Of a DNA stretch of 64,000 bases, positions 35,979 to 47,513 are shown in pieces. Source of the DNA: Collybia mongolica (lineage: Eukaryota; Basidiomycota; Agaricomycetes; Agaricales; Clitocybaceae); assembly GCA_013420905.1 (NCBI GenBank), contig JAAXNY010000009.1, forward strand, positions 2,170,001 through 2,234,000, written 5' to 3'. The notes under the pieces were generated by a model. That model worked only from the letters and a program-made list of their open reading frames with translations, was not told the DNA's origin and made no database searches. Every line of letters starts with the position of its first letter. Position 1 is the first letter of the stretch. Position numbers and translations under genes: made by a program.

Positions 35979-36987
35979 TCAATAAGGGGAAAGCATCACA
36001 ATTGCCATATGGATATATACCACAGGGTATTTTTGTTTTTTCTTGGGAGGGCTTGGACTTGGACTATGTACTGGCATAGCTGATGGCATGCTAACAATGC
36101 GGCGAACTGCAGGTCTTTGGGGTACCACTGGTACCATAGGAGCTTCGGGCTCGGCCAAAATACCTTGTGACTCGAGAAAATCTTGGGAATCCTAATCTTT
36201 AGCGGGATTCAATAAACGCGTCATTCTCACCAACCTCGAGACCTATATCGAAATACAAATGACACATATGTGCTTGCCTTCTGCTCACCAGTGGCGTTTG
36301 AGCCATACGGTTTGACTGACCAGGTCGTGGCATATTGGTCTACGGTTTTTGTCTCTTCGCCAAAGCTATAACCACAAAACATCAATTGAGCGAGTAAAAC
36401 CAGCATTCAGTGCCTATAACGCACCCAATACGGAGCTCTCCTGCCTTCCTCTTACCCAAGATTGACTGTGGGACATCTTGAATTGTATTCGCAGGCTTGG
36501 CAGCAACTCGTTCAATCTGTTTGACCCGTAGGGTGACCATTCCTACTTCCTTAGCCCCTACCTCCGAAGTGCTCTGCTCATCTACATAATGTCAATATCT
36601 TACTAAGAGATACTGATAACACGACATACCTTTCGCCTCGATCTTTTGAAACATGAACGGGCGCTCGGTAGATTTCGACGTTCTGATTCCTTGTCTTGAA
36701 GCCAGCCCTTCACCGAATAGGAACCTCCCAGGAACAACAAAACCATCAAGGGTTATAAAAGCGCATGTATCAATTTTCCCCCCATGATCTTTCCAGAATA
36801 CTGTGAAAGCCTAAAACACTCAATGTCCTAATTCGCATAGCAGAAGACTCACAGAACCTACCTGTCCCTCTTCACTAGGGACCCAGCAAGAGACCCTATG
36901 AGACTTGTTGTCCACCGCAACCAAATACTCTGGCAGTGGCTTCCCATCCACCATAATCCATGCTGAAAATCCTCGGTGGGTTAACAT
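35979..36987 (-). CDS. DUF7918-like basidiomycete protein
   Basis: Starts MLTHRGFSAWIMVDGKPLPE, an N terminus I associate with the large basidiomycete family named DUF7918. It continues YLVAVDNKSHRVSCWVPSEE, QAFTVFWKDHGGKIDTCAFI and LDGFVVPGRFLFGEGLASRQ, then GIRTSKSTERPFMFQKIE. This beta-rich domain is followed by a Ser/Lys/Glu-rich linker and a basic C terminus (RRIVSMPSAMPV, SPPKKKQK). I chose the Met at 36987 because the upstream open frame (FERLGIGKTRG, and another short exon) contains no ATG in frame. An upstream exon remains possible. The family is multi-copy and lineage-specific in mushrooms; its function is unknown. Confidence 0.72.
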
Positions 36988-37289
36988 GGATGTAGTTCGC
37001 TCTGAGAGCGGAATCCCACGAGTTTTGCCAATTCCTAAACGTTCAAAGCTGCACAAGTCCTATCAGGAGCACAAATCGGGTATCATAAGGCAGAGAAAAT
37101 AAGGATCTTACCGGGGGTGTGTGGTTGGTGCTGAGAGCTTGCTTTGTTCACGGAAGTACGTTGAAATTAGGACGGTTCCGAAAGTGGTTCAGATTGATCG
37201 TTCCGATCGTGTTTCGAGTCACGTGTTAGGCCATCATTAAATAATGTTATGGTGCTTTGCGGCTGCTCACTTTCTCTTCCTCTAGACTG

Positions 37290-38621
37290 ATGCTACCCAA
37301 ACGTGCGACATCTTCTAAGCGCAAATCTAGCACCTCTAATGACGAACCTGGGGCAAGTCAACCTCAAGTCAAGAAGTCCAAAGTCTCCGCGCCAGAGAAT
37401 TTAAACGCGCAACCAACCAATACTGTCGTACCTGTCCATATTGAATTCCCTGTTAAAGCGCCTAGCGCACTACGTTTGTCAACATGGAATGTTTGTGGTC
37501 TTGCAGCGAGTCAAAAAAAGGTCTGTACGGTGATACACATGACGCGATGAGTGGCTCAGATTTATAGGGCTTCAAATACTATGTGGAGGCCGAAGACCCT
37601 GATATTCTGGTGCTCACTGAGACCAAAGTTCGTACTGACTCTCCCAGAGCTCCCACATAATCTAAATACTCCCAGGTCAACAATGAACCTGTCGATCCAG
37701 CAATAAAAGAGCGTTTTCCTTACTCGTACTGGTCAATATCAGACAAGAAAACATATTGTGAGGTCTATCGTTGCACCTCGATATTCCATATCTAAGTATC
37801 ACAGCTGGAACTGCGATTCTTTCGAAGCACAAACCATTGAGCGTCGACAAGACGCTCCCTGGACACCCCGACCCTTCCCTCGTGAAAGGGAGAATCATTA
37901 CACTAGAATTCGAAAGTTGTTACCTCATTGGAACCTATGTCATCAATGCAGGCACAGGCTTGAAGGCATGTTCCGAACTCTCCTAGAAGCCTGACACTAA
38001 GCCCACCCGTTTGTTTCGCAGACACTGGACGCTAAGAAAGAATGGAATACATACTTTGAATCATACATCCGAGACTTGGACGGGAAAAAGCCCGTTATTT
38101 GGACCGGAGACCTTAACGTCGCCCCTACAGCAATAGGTATATTGTTTAGGTATAAGCACGATTAGTTTCCTTAAATTGGTAAAGATCTAGCGAACCCTAA
38201 ATCCAACTGGAACAAGACACCAGGCTATACAGAAGCCGAAACAACTGCTTTCAAAAATATCTTGAATCCAACAGATGATGCCCCTAAATTCATCGACGTC
38301 TGGCGTCAGCTTCATCCCAATGATAGACATTACACATATTTTTCGTACCGGTTTAATTGCAGATCCAAGGGTCTTGGTTGGAGGCTGGATATGTGTAAGT
38401 CGGTTATTATATGATCTCTAATATATTAGCACGCTCATTCCCAACTTAGTTGTAGTGAGCGAACGCCTCGTCAATCGAGTGAAAATGGTACATTTAATCA
38501 TGTTAGATATCGTTTCCGAATCAGCTGATATCCTCTTTGTGAACAGTGTGAAATAAGGAGCGAAATATACGGTGCCTCGGATCATTGTCCTCTCACCATG
38601 GAAATCGAGGGTGTCTTGTAG
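37290..38621 (+). CDS. ExoIII/APE-type AP endonuclease
   Basis: Base-excision repair endonuclease of the exonuclease III family. A basic Ser/Lys-rich leader ([20 protein letters not shown]) is followed by the Mg-dependent fold: [14 protein letters not shown] (active-site Asn), [12 protein letters not shown] (metal-binding Glu), [56 protein letters not shown] (catalytic Asp/Asn), [32 protein letters not shown] and [12 protein letters not shown] (catalytic Asp-His). All expected active-site residues are present. Introns are short, for example about 37760-37803. It is divergent from the DUF7918-like gene (302 bp) and ends 182 bp before a tRNA. Confidence 0.92.
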
Positions 38622-38803
38622 GTCATTACATCTGAATATCTCCACAAGCTGCAGGGTGATGGTCAGATATATACATTGATCATCTTGGTGTATATTACAA
38701 TACATCTTGTATATAAGGGTTCCCCATCTTGGCAACACTTCCCAAACTCCATTCAACAAATTCACAATTGGAAAATACATATCCTCTGGCCGGCAATAAA
38801 AAA

Positions 38804-38885
38804 TGGGGGCACCGCGGATTGAACGCGGGACCTTCAGAATCCATTGAGCTTCAGTCTGCTGCTCTCCCAACTGAGCTATGCCCCC
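38804..38885 (-). tRNA. tRNA-Phe (GAA) with 9-nt intron, copy 2
   Basis: Same cloverleaf as the copy at 1075: acceptor GGGGGCA/TGCCCCC, anticodon GAA, G37, and a 9-nt intron CTCAATGGA after position 37. It is exactly complementary over all 82 bases, intron included, to the plus-strand copy at 39048-39129. Confidence 0.93.
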
Positions 38886-39047
38886 GATGAAAAACAGATC
38901 TGATTTTGCTAATATTGAGTGACCAAGACAATTGGGATTCTTTGTCAAGATTCATCTCATGCAATTCTCCATCACACTTATATTGAACTTCACCCATAAT
39001 ATCTCAGACAAAAGGGACATTATGTGATGACAAGTTGGCAAAATATT

Positions 39048-39129
39048 GGGGGCATAGCTCAGTTGGGAGAGCAGCAGACTGAAGCTCAATGGATTCTGAA
39101 GGTCCCGCGTTCAATCCGCGGTGCCCCCA
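39048..39129 (+). tRNA. tRNA-Phe (GAA) with 9-nt intron, copy 3
   Basis: Identical in exons and intron to the minus-strand copy 162 bp to its left. Exons also match copy 1 at 1075, but the 9-nt intron differs (CTCAATGGA here, TAGATTGGT there). The G-A mismatch at the top of the anticodon stem is shared by all three. Confidence 0.93.
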
Positions 39130-39229
39130 TTTTCATTCTTTTCTACCCATCCTACATTTTGAATTTTAGGAGTGGGTTATGTGAGTGATTGGTATAGACA
39201 GGCATGGTAATTCATGATTGTCAATGGGT

Positions 39230-40600
39230 TTAATACTCTCCGAAACGTACGTGCCCCGTTTGTTCTGCGTGGGCTCGGGCTCCCTTTTCTCCCTTCAAGC
39301 CTTGTCCACAGTCCTGGGATATCTCAACCTTAGTGGGTCAATCTGTCCATCGACAATAAGAGTTACATGCCTCGCATTTAAGATCGAACGTCGAGGTGTT
39401 TGTAAAGGCTTTCTTCTGCCTCAATATACTTGCGAGTTTTTTCGCCGCAACCAATACTGCGTCATCGCCCGAAGAAGTTTGCTAATGAGGCATACTGGAT
39501 GAGCAGATTCTAAGAGTATCAAGGCAAAGGCCTACCACAGGGAACAGTGTTTGATGCCATTCACTCGGCGCTTCAGCCACGGGTGCAAGTGTTGCGGCAT
39601 CGTAGTGGATTCCAGAATATACAACAATACAACGCATACCCCCCTCAACCTCACCTGGTGGGGTGAAATAGTCTATTCGTCCCGTCTCAACATCGATACT
39701 TGCGATTTCGGTTCCGAAATGTGCCGCGAGGATACCAAGTTCAATGGCACCACCCCATGTCGAAGGTTTGAGGATGGTGGCTATATATTGTGACGGTGGC
39801 ATACTGATTTTAAGTTGGTTATTCTTGAGGCGAAAAGTCAATCCGCCTCCAACGTACCCAAGGATCGCTTCGCTGTAAGTTTCTGGATCCTTGCGAATGC
39901 CATCAGCGACGACTGTGTGTTGCACATTTTAGCACCAGGGTGCATTTGAACGATATGTATGAACTAACTCTTCCTCATTTCTGGTGCCTTGGTTATGCTT
40001 TGCTCAAAGATAAGGGAAACTGCAGCAAAGAGACACGAGTTGTCATCCGGAACTATCTGAAATCTTTGATCAGTGACAGTCTCTACATCTGCATTGGAAC
40101 TCACTCTATGGACGAGAACTCCCCCATCTGTTGCCACGAAATCAGGACCAATAGATTGAGATGATGATGTAGATGTTGGTATTGTGGGTGTAGATGTTAG
40201 TATTGTGGGTGTAGAGCCAATGCTGCCTGTTCCGTCCCGCCGTGGCGGCGAAGCTGGGGTGACCGGGTTGGTACTTGGTGCAGGCCTCGAGCTGCGTTGG
40301 TTGTCGGGTAGTTCGTTGACAATGATCTGCTCCCCGCCCTTCAGTCCTAGACTAGCAAGCGGTAGCTCGGGGATGAGGGTTAGCGCGTGGGGCGGGTATC
40401 CAGCTTTCACTATAAACACATAGATCAGGGTATTGTATGGGCTTGGCGAAGGGAGATTACGAACGGCTCTGGCGTGAAGGAAGGATATCGGATGCTGCGT
40501 ATATTTCTTGCTGGAGATCCTGTACGGTGAAATCATCACGGTCAAATGCAACCTGGATGGTGGTTACACCCTTTGGGTGGCGAAGACGGACGGGAGCCAT
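39230..40600 (-). CDS. OTU1: OTU-domain deubiquitinase OTU1 (YOD1)
   Basis: Cysteine deubiquitinase working with Cdc48/p97 in ER-associated degradation. The start MAPVRLRHPKGVTTIQVAFD gives a UBX-like ubiquitin-fold N terminus (AGYPPHALTLIPELPLASLG). A Ser/Thr/Pro linker follows, then the OTU catalytic core: FQIVPDDNSCLFAAVSLIFE with the catalytic Asp-x-x-Cys, VVADGIRKDPETYSEAILG, STWGGAIELGILAAHFGTEI and CIVVYSGIHYDAATLAP with the catalytic His. The last exon supplies the small C2H2 finger CEAC ... HAEQTGH and ends VRFGEY, TAA at 39230. An intron (donor GTAACT) splits the finger between its two cysteines and its histidines; joining it restores the conserved ending. Confidence 0.92.
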
Positions 40601-40703
40601 ACTTGATATTTTGAAGAAAATTATGAATGAATTGATGAAATGTGACGTAATCTCATATTACATATCTTATATATCTCAACATCTTATCTAATCTTTGCAG
40701 CTT

Positions 40704-43207
40704 CTAGTGCAACACTGCAAGTTTTGCACTAGCTCTAGTAGCAATCGCTTCATACTTCCGCATCCCACCGTCAAGTACCTTTAGCTGCCCCTTCACTAGC
40801 CGATAGACTACTCCTGGCTTCGCTTCCCGCTCACCTCTCGTTTCCTCCTCTTCTTCCTCCTCGTCGCTATCTCCGGTTACCTCGTTTGGCGACTCGCCCT
40901 CGACGACACAGCGCATGAAGAATCTATCGGAGAGTCAGGGTATTGTGCGGGCCAAAACCTATTAGTTTCCATACCGGTCGTGAGTGATTATTAGTAGTGC
41001 GCCTTGGAATTCCTTCAGGGACTCAATCAAGGCCAGCACGGTATCAGAGTCGAGGTGCGTCGTCACTTCGTCGAGGATGAGCAAATGTGGTGGAGAGTAG
41101 ATCAGCCTTGCCAATGCTAGTCGAACCTAGACCAAAAAAGTTAAGCAAGGTTACCAGATTACGAACAAACTTCACACCTTCTGACCACCTGACAGTGCTG
41201 CGACTGGTACATCGCTGGCAACTCTACCCGGTAATCCTAGACTTCCGAGCAAGCTTCTCACTTCTTGTTCTGTCCATGTACCAGCCGTCGCATCTATCAT
41301 CTCTCTCAGCGCTGTTAATTGTGGGTTCGCTGAGCCTTTTCGTTCTAGCGCCTCCACCTCATGTTGGGAGAAACATTGGATATTGGCTCGTGTATGCCTT
41401 GTTGCGGTTCCTTTTGTAGGCTTCAGGCCACCTGGCCCTCCACCGCCCGAGTCCTCCACGCCAACAACTAGCCCCACAAGGGTTGATTTTCCGCTTCCGT
41501 TCAGACCTGCAATTCCGACTCGCTCCCCTGGGTATACAACCAGATCAACGTGCACCAGCGTTGGTGTCCTGGTCTTCGGGTATGTAAAAGTGACCTTCTC
41601 CAAAGATATTAAAGCTCCAGGGAATCTCAGGGCTGGGGGTACAGACGGTATGGTAATCTTGACCAGTGGGTCCACGGTGGGTATCTCGATGGCATCACGC
41701 CGAGTGGCATGGTAGCCCATCAGATCTCGATTAAGTTTGAATCGACCGCCTTTCAAACCAACCTCAAGGCCTGTCCGTTCCTCCATTTTTTTGCGCCGCG
41801 AGGCTACTTGCTTTAGCTTCTTATCATCCCCTGTTCGCTTAGCAGAGGACAAAGCAGATGCGATCGATGACTCCATGTGTTTCGTTTTCTTGTCCTGAGC
41901 TGCCTGCATGCGACTGAGGTACTTGGTCTGAGACCGCCGTTCATGTTCATAGGCAGAGAGGTTCCCTTTGAAGTATTCCAGTCCTTGCTCTCGAAGGACA
42001 ATAAGCTCTTCCGCCACAGCATCAGCAAAGTCCCGATCATGTGTGCTGTAAGAGTTCGTTCAGTATCAAAAAGCAGACGGTCGAAAGGGGGTCTCATACA
42101 TAACAACGACTGTTGTGTCGGTAAGTGACTGAACAAACTTCTCTAACCATATGATCGCAGGCAGGTCGAGAAAGTTTGTACATTCGTCAAGCAGGAGGAT
42201 GTCTACTTTTTGAAAAAGGGCACATGCCAATGAGCACCGAGTGCGCCAACCCCCAGAAAGTGTGGTGAAAGGCCGGGAAATAGCTTCGACAGAGAAGCCA
42301 AGGCCCTGCAGCACCGTACGGGCTCGGACCTCCGCACTGGCCGAGTCCATTGCATCCAGGGATGATTGTATGTCGGCGAGGGTATCGACAGCAGCACGTG
42401 TTTCGTTTTGGATGGTGACTGGGTCGATTTCCATAGATGGTTGTTCGAATAGTTGCGCAGAGGCAGCAACTTCCTCGTCTGCTGCAATCAATTCTTTACG
42501 AGCTTTGGCGCCGCGAGCACCGCTCCGTCGCGAGGCTATTCTACTCATTTCATCATGCTTCCTTTGAATTCGCTCATGTTTGAGTCTACGAATAGCGCGT
42601 ACGATGGCTAATGGGTCCCCCGAGTTGTCCAGAGCTTCTGATAAATCTAATGTTCAGGGTTATTGGGGTTATACATATGGGTAATGAGACGGACGAACAT
42701 CTCGCCTCAACTATGGCTCTTTCCCGATTGGCATCGCTACGCATGACATGCTCAAGTACAGTTCCGTCTTCAAAACTCAACTCGGCGAGTTTTTCATCTA
42801 GAGCAGAGTTGGAGTTGACCAGATTCGTCTGGCCAAGTAGTAGTATGTGCAAGCTCCAAGCCACCCCTGGTATTCGGCGCTCAGCAAGCGCACGGAGTAG
42901 ACTAGACTTTCCGACTCCGTTTCTTCCCACTAGGACATAGTGCTTGTTTTCGCGGAGTGTGAGATCAGCATGTGTGAGTAGGTCTCGACTGCCAACGGAG
43001 AGAGTTAAATCCTTGACATCAATCTGGTTATTGCGGTCGGCTAACTATCAGACTCGTCGCGGGTCGAGTGGCTAGTGGATTTACCTCCTTTGAAGTAGAC
43101 GTATCGGAAGCATCGAGGTGAAATCGGCTTTGTTGTGCAGTTACAACCAGTTGACCAAAAGTTTGCTCTTCGATTTGTTTCTTTTTACTGTCTTTGGTTG
43201 GAGCCAT
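40704..43207 (-). CDS. ABC-F family ATPase (two ABC cassettes, no membrane domain)
   Basis: Soluble twin-cassette ATPase of the ABC-F class, whose members act on ribosomes or translation factors. N terminus MAPTKDSKKKQIEEQTFGQL is charged. First cassette: Walker A VGRNGVGKSSLL, signature LSGGW, Walker B DILLLDECTNFLDL, then THDRDF. The inter-cassette linker is rich in basic helices (HERRSQTKYLSRMQAAQDKK, KKLKQVASRRKKMEERTGL). Second cassette: Walker A GLNGSGKSTLV, signature LSGGQK, Walker B LLILDEVTTHLD and ITHDR. The C terminus has a Glu-rich loop (DEEEEEEETRGERE). No transmembrane helices. Which ABC-F subgroup it belongs to I cannot say, so no symbol is given. Its first Walker B has Asn-Phe-Leu-Asp where many have NHLD. 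Confidence 0.88.
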
Positions 43208-43467
43208 AATCAGAATCAAGGAGAATAATGCAGAAAAAGGTCTGCATCATTGCTTAAATCATGACTGTAATAAATGTGAGAGTCAATAAAACGGAACCGC
43301 GTCTTGTCCGAATGACAGCACCGACTCGACTCCTATGATCCGGTTCACGGATCAAACTTCGGCACAACTCATTTTACGCGATTGGCGATAACCTTCATAT
43401 TGTTACACAGAATAATTTAGACGATGCGTGCTACGAGTACCAAATGGTGTGTAAACGTCAGGAGTGT

Positions 43468-43891
43468 TTACTTCTCTCCCATTCCCATGGCATTCTTAGC
43501 CTTGCCAAGTAACGAATCCTGCAAAGAGAGTCAATATTGAGCCCCTACACTTCGTAGAGAGGAGGGCGCGCGTACCTGGTTCTGGTTGGAATTTCCACTG
43601 AGCGAATCTCCCGCCTTCTGGCCTGCGGACTTTTCGCTCTGTATGAGAGGTTAGTAAAAGACATGAATGGTGTGGTATTGGCACCAACGCTGGGCTGCAT
43701 GGTCGAGGCGGCAGAGTCCATAGTTCCCTTGGCATAATCACCTGCCTGTTCGGTGGTGGACTTCTGGGAATCAGGCTACGACGAGGACAATGTGGATGAG
43801 AAAGGCGGCATGACCTATCGACCGAGTTGGATCCTACCTTCATAGTGGATCCAGCCTTGTCAGTGAAAGATTGGCGGCCAGTGTCGGACAT
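43468..43891 (-). CDS. HSP12: Hsp12/Hsp9-like small stress protein
   Basis: Small hydrophilic heat-shock protein of the Hsp12/WH11 type, which coats membranes under stress. The start MSDTGRQSFTDKAGSTMK is the family opening. Exon 2 reads PDSQKSTTEQAGDYAKGTMD and exon 3 SEKSAGQKAGDSLSGNSN; the last exon ends DSLLGKAKNAMGMGEK, TAA. The repeated KST(T/-)EQAGD and SLLGKAKNAMG segments are helix-forming. About 90 residues over four exons. Upstream lie a TATAAAA box and two STRE-like AGGGG elements, which fits strong stress-induced expression. Confidence 0.9.
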
Positions 43892-44213
43892 GATAAATGA
43901 TTTGTGGTCTGGGGAAGGATGTATTGGTCAACAACGAGAGCTGCTCGCAAAGAAAGATGTGAGAGAGCGTACAAAGGAGATTTGTGTTGTTAAAGTTGTG
44001 AGCGGGGGATGTTGTGAGAAAAGTCTGGTCTGGAGGGAGGTTTTATAGCTCAAGGGGTTCAGTCGATCGGGTCTGGGGTGACGTAGCCGTGACGCGTGAA
44101 AGGGGCTCAAATGACGCGCATTGCGCGGCACATGATGACATTGCGCGCGGAAGTAACTTGGGTGTAAAATAATCTCAGATTTATTATGATATTGTACAAG
44201 CATATCCACGAGG
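43892..44213 (-). promoter_or_regulatory. HSP12 promoter: TATA box and two STRE-like sites
   Basis: On the minus strand a TATAAAA box lies at 44041-44047, 150 bp before the start codon. Two AGGGG pentamers (STRE core, seen on the plus strand; CCCCT on the coding strand) lie at 44053-44057 and 44101-44105. Stress response through Msn2/4-type factors is known for yeast HSP12; whether this fungus uses the same factor is inference. Confidence 0.55.
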
Positions 44214-45854
44214 TTATTTCGATAGCGCACCAACCGCGACCTTGTCTGCAGTCTTCACTATTGATCGAACTCCGGTGCTGTCCAGCCTTTCTAGTCTCTC
44301 TCTCACATCCTCAATTTCCCTAACTCTGTCTGTGGCTGCTTTCTCCTTCTCTGCCTCTTCAATCAAGTTCTTCAATTCCTCCTCCAGTTCACCCTCATCA
44401 GTCACCTCGGTCACCCCTGTCGCGACATCTCCCCCTATCCTCACCGCATCATTTACCTCGCGCGCGTCCGCGTTTGCCTCTGCCAACGCATCCATCGTCG
44501 CGTCGATAGATTCTCGCTGTAACGAGCGGTGTGCTAGTATTGTACGCAGTGTGGCCGTAGAGGATTCATAAGATTTCATAATCTGCAAAACACGGATCAA
44601 TTTGAAGATCACTTTTCAAGGAGAGACAATGCGCACCTCTACATCTCCGGCCGCGGCTTCAACAGTTATAAGCGTAGACTCCAAGGTGCCCAAGGACCCG
44701 AGGCGCTTCGAAAGTAAATCTTCCAGCTGTTTCCTCGTTCGTAAATGGCTTAGGGTAACTCCCTTATGCTTTTGATGAAGCGAGTCAGATGCTTTCCTTG
44801 TGCATCTAGTGACCGTTGCTACCATGAGAATCATGCTACATGGACAATGTAGTGCCTGCTCACTCGTCTATTTTATGTTGTATTCCTTCCACTTGCGCAT
44901 GCAAGTTGTCCACGGCACTCTTGAGTTCCAATATCCCTATATCAATAGCATTTATTTCTGGCAGACCGGAACGGTCACTCATAAAGAACTTGATCACCTA
45001 TGTGAAACATTAGTGCAAAAACAATCACAGTGTTAAATCAAAGTCTTACTTCACCATCAACCACGACTGCATCCCGGTCTCGCTCCAGAAACCGGAGCAG
45101 CAATTTCGCGTCTCCTTCCGATAATATTACCCCCGCACCCCACACTGACGCAAACTCCTTCCTAAATCCATCTAAGGTGTACAGCCGATCCGCAGCTCCG
45201 CCCATTTTCCGCTCCTGCCTCTCAAGCACTTCATCGGCTGCGTTCTCTACGAGCGATACCACCACATAGTCGCCCCACCATCCCGTATCTTTATGACTGG
45301 GGTTAGAAGTGCTTCCCAGTATCCCCTCATCTCCAACGACCCCAAGCTGCTCCAACGTCCACCAGAGTGGCTTGCCTACTACAAAGGCGGCTATTCGGCC
45401 AGGGAGCCAGCCGGGATAGTATATTGAATCCTTCGCGCTCAGGAATTCAGAACGTAGAATAAGTGTTTTATTGACCCTAAGTTCTGTCTTGCAAGGACGG
45501 GTCATGGTTCAATCAGGCTTCTTTCGTTCCGTACCGAAGCAAAACAACGACACGTACAATGACAGTTCCGAGCGAGAGGGGCTTCCCAACACCATCAACT
45601 TTGACGAGGTCCAGAAGGTCCCTCCCCGCATGAAGTACGAGTCTGCTCCCATTCTCCTGTTGTAGACCAGAGCCAACAATAAGCTGCAAGGATTTGCGCC
45701 ACCATTCGATATTGGACTGGTATGAAGCGGGATTGGAATGCTTCTGGCGCGATATATCAGAGTAGAGTGCCTGGAGACGAGAGGGGGACGTGGATGCATA
45801 TGTTGGAAGCGTCAGCAGGGATGAATTAGGCGCTGGTGGCTTCGGGGTCGACAT
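44214..45854 (-). CDS. CHMP7: CHMP7-like ESCRT-III (Snf7-family) protein
   Basis: ESCRT-III relative that works at the nuclear envelope in other organisms. The start MSTPKPPAPNSSLLTLPTYA is followed by a winged-helix-like N-terminal half (IEWWRKSLQLIVGSGL, KDSIYYPGWLPGRIAAFVVG, KPLWWTLEQLGVVGDEGI, LYTLDGFRKEFASVWGAGVI) unique to CHMP7 among Snf7 proteins. The C-terminal half (44214-44830) is the Snf7 helical core: QLEDLLSKRLGSLGTLESTL, SSTATLRTILAHRSLQRESI, and TDEGELEEELKNLIEEAEKE, the acidic last helices. It ends VAVGALSK, TAA. Introns interrupt the middle. The pairing of a tandem N domain with the Snf7 core supports CHMP7 rather than Vps20/Snf7 themselves. Confidence 0.82.
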
Positions 45855-46122
45855 GGCAAGAGGAGTACAGGGCCACAGCCACCACTAACGGGTCAAAATC
45901 GAGAATGGAGCACGCGCCAACTCACGTGGACAGATACTTTCGTCGACATCCGAGCCGACTCTGAGTCAACCCAAATAGATATCCAATATACTGTAATCCA
46001 ATTGGAATACAAAGTAGTCCTCTGTCTAACCCGTTTTACTTATACAAAGAAGAAATCAGCTATTCAGCTTCCCTTCCCATCCCTCACAAGTTAGCTTTGG
46101 GTTGCTCAGGTTCGACACAGGT

Positions 46123-47513
46123 TCATGGAGTTTCCGGCGACTCCGATCTCGACTCCGGTCGAGGCATTGATATAACGGGACTCTGATGGGTGGGAGGGCG
46201 TATCAAACTCTCGTCGGAAATCACAGTTTTGGAATGTTCTCCATGTGCAGTACCCTGAGACGACTCCATCGCAGGTGAATACTCGTGACTCCCCTCTGGG
46301 TTCTACACGGTCATTGTAAACATTTCAAAAAACTAGGTCAGAGACACTCACATAAAAGCTTGGTAGTGACACAGCTGACTGGGGGGAAGGTGTAGATGCC
46401 GGGTGCCTCGAATTTCGAAACTCCGTAATTATGGCTGGAGGGGTGCTCGGGGCAGATGTTTCCTTGTATGTATAAAAGTCCGAAGCCTGGGCGCGATTAC
46501 CGCTATATAACGACCCCATTGGGTTGGATTCGTATAATGGGCTATATTTTTGCGGTGCCATCTTTCCAAGTCCATATGGACCATGCTCGTGTCGACGATG
46601 CCACAGAAATACTACGCCACCAATCAAGGCCACCACCGCGAAGGCGCATGCCGCACCTATTGCCCCGTACAACCCTGGGGAAACATTATTTCCCTTGGCC
46701 CCGGATTGAGGTGAGCCTATAATTGAGTCAAGATCTCGCCAATATCTGTTTTGACTACTGACCCACCCACTACTGATAGTCTAGCCGCCGTTATGTTGAA
46801 CGAAATACCCTTCTAGAGGTATAAAATTTTGTCTGCTCTCATTGTCAGTAACCTGATTGAAAAAACTCAACGGTAAGGTTGAGGCTATACGCCCAGCTGG
46901 GTACATTCGTTTCCGCGGGTACAGCTTTAAGGAACCTATCGATGAATTCAGCGGTTAGAAGGAAAAAAAAAGAAACTTGTACGTGACATCATACACATTC
47001 ATGTAAACTGTCGTACAATTCGTCGACCATACAGACCATCTTAACACAATACAGTCGATAGGTGTTCAAAATTTGCGAAATTGGAAAACGGACGGTACGT
47101 AGTTTCCCAGCTGGCAACTAGCGCACATAGACATCAACGAGTATACCACCGAACTGCACTGGCATGACTTGTCCGATGCGTTTGATGCCAGCGTGGCGTA
47201 AAGCGCATTTTGGCGAAGAGCGGGGATGTTGACTGCACCATCACCCGTCAACCTTGATTTACCTCATTGGAATCCCGATTATCTTACCTGGAGCGCTAAT
47301 GCATTGCTTCTGTAGATATGCCGCCACCATACAAGGGCTTTGCCCATAGGAATTGTAAGCCTTTAGAATAAGGATGCGCGAGTGAGTTAACCTCCTTTAC
47401 GGCTAAAGTACAATCACCCATGCATAGGATTCAATACATATTGCATCTGTCGTCTGTGCGCGAGTTCCAAACCAAAACGGTGACGAAGCGAACAGTAGCC
47501 AAAGACCAGCCAT
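46123..47513 (-). CDS. Cys-rich single-pass membrane protein, array member A
   Basis: First of four tandem paralogues. The start MAGLWLLFASSPFWFGTRAQ is a signal peptide. The ectodomain reads CIESYAWAYNSYGQSPCMVA, then CQCSSVVYSLMSMCASCQLG, WSVWSTNCTTVYMN and VPSWAYSLNL. A transmembrane helix (AACAFAVVALIGGVVFLWHR) is followed by a basic, then Ser/Pro-rich cytoplasmic tail (GKMAPQKYSPLYESN). The last exon ends PESRSESPETP, TGA at 46123. The motif order W..NSxxQxPC, CxCxxVxYSL, CxxCQ, W..W..C, VPxWAY is shared with members B-D. The family is common in mushrooms, but I know no assigned function; a surface or receptor-like role is inferred from topology. Confidence 0.8.

Noticed and set aside
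36988..37110. N-terminal extension of the DUF7918-like protein
   Set aside because: The upstream frame contains no ATG before a stop, so I kept the Met at 36987.
40704..43207. Reading the ABC protein as a membrane transporter
   Set aside because: Two cassettes with no transmembrane segments mark it as a soluble ABC-F type.
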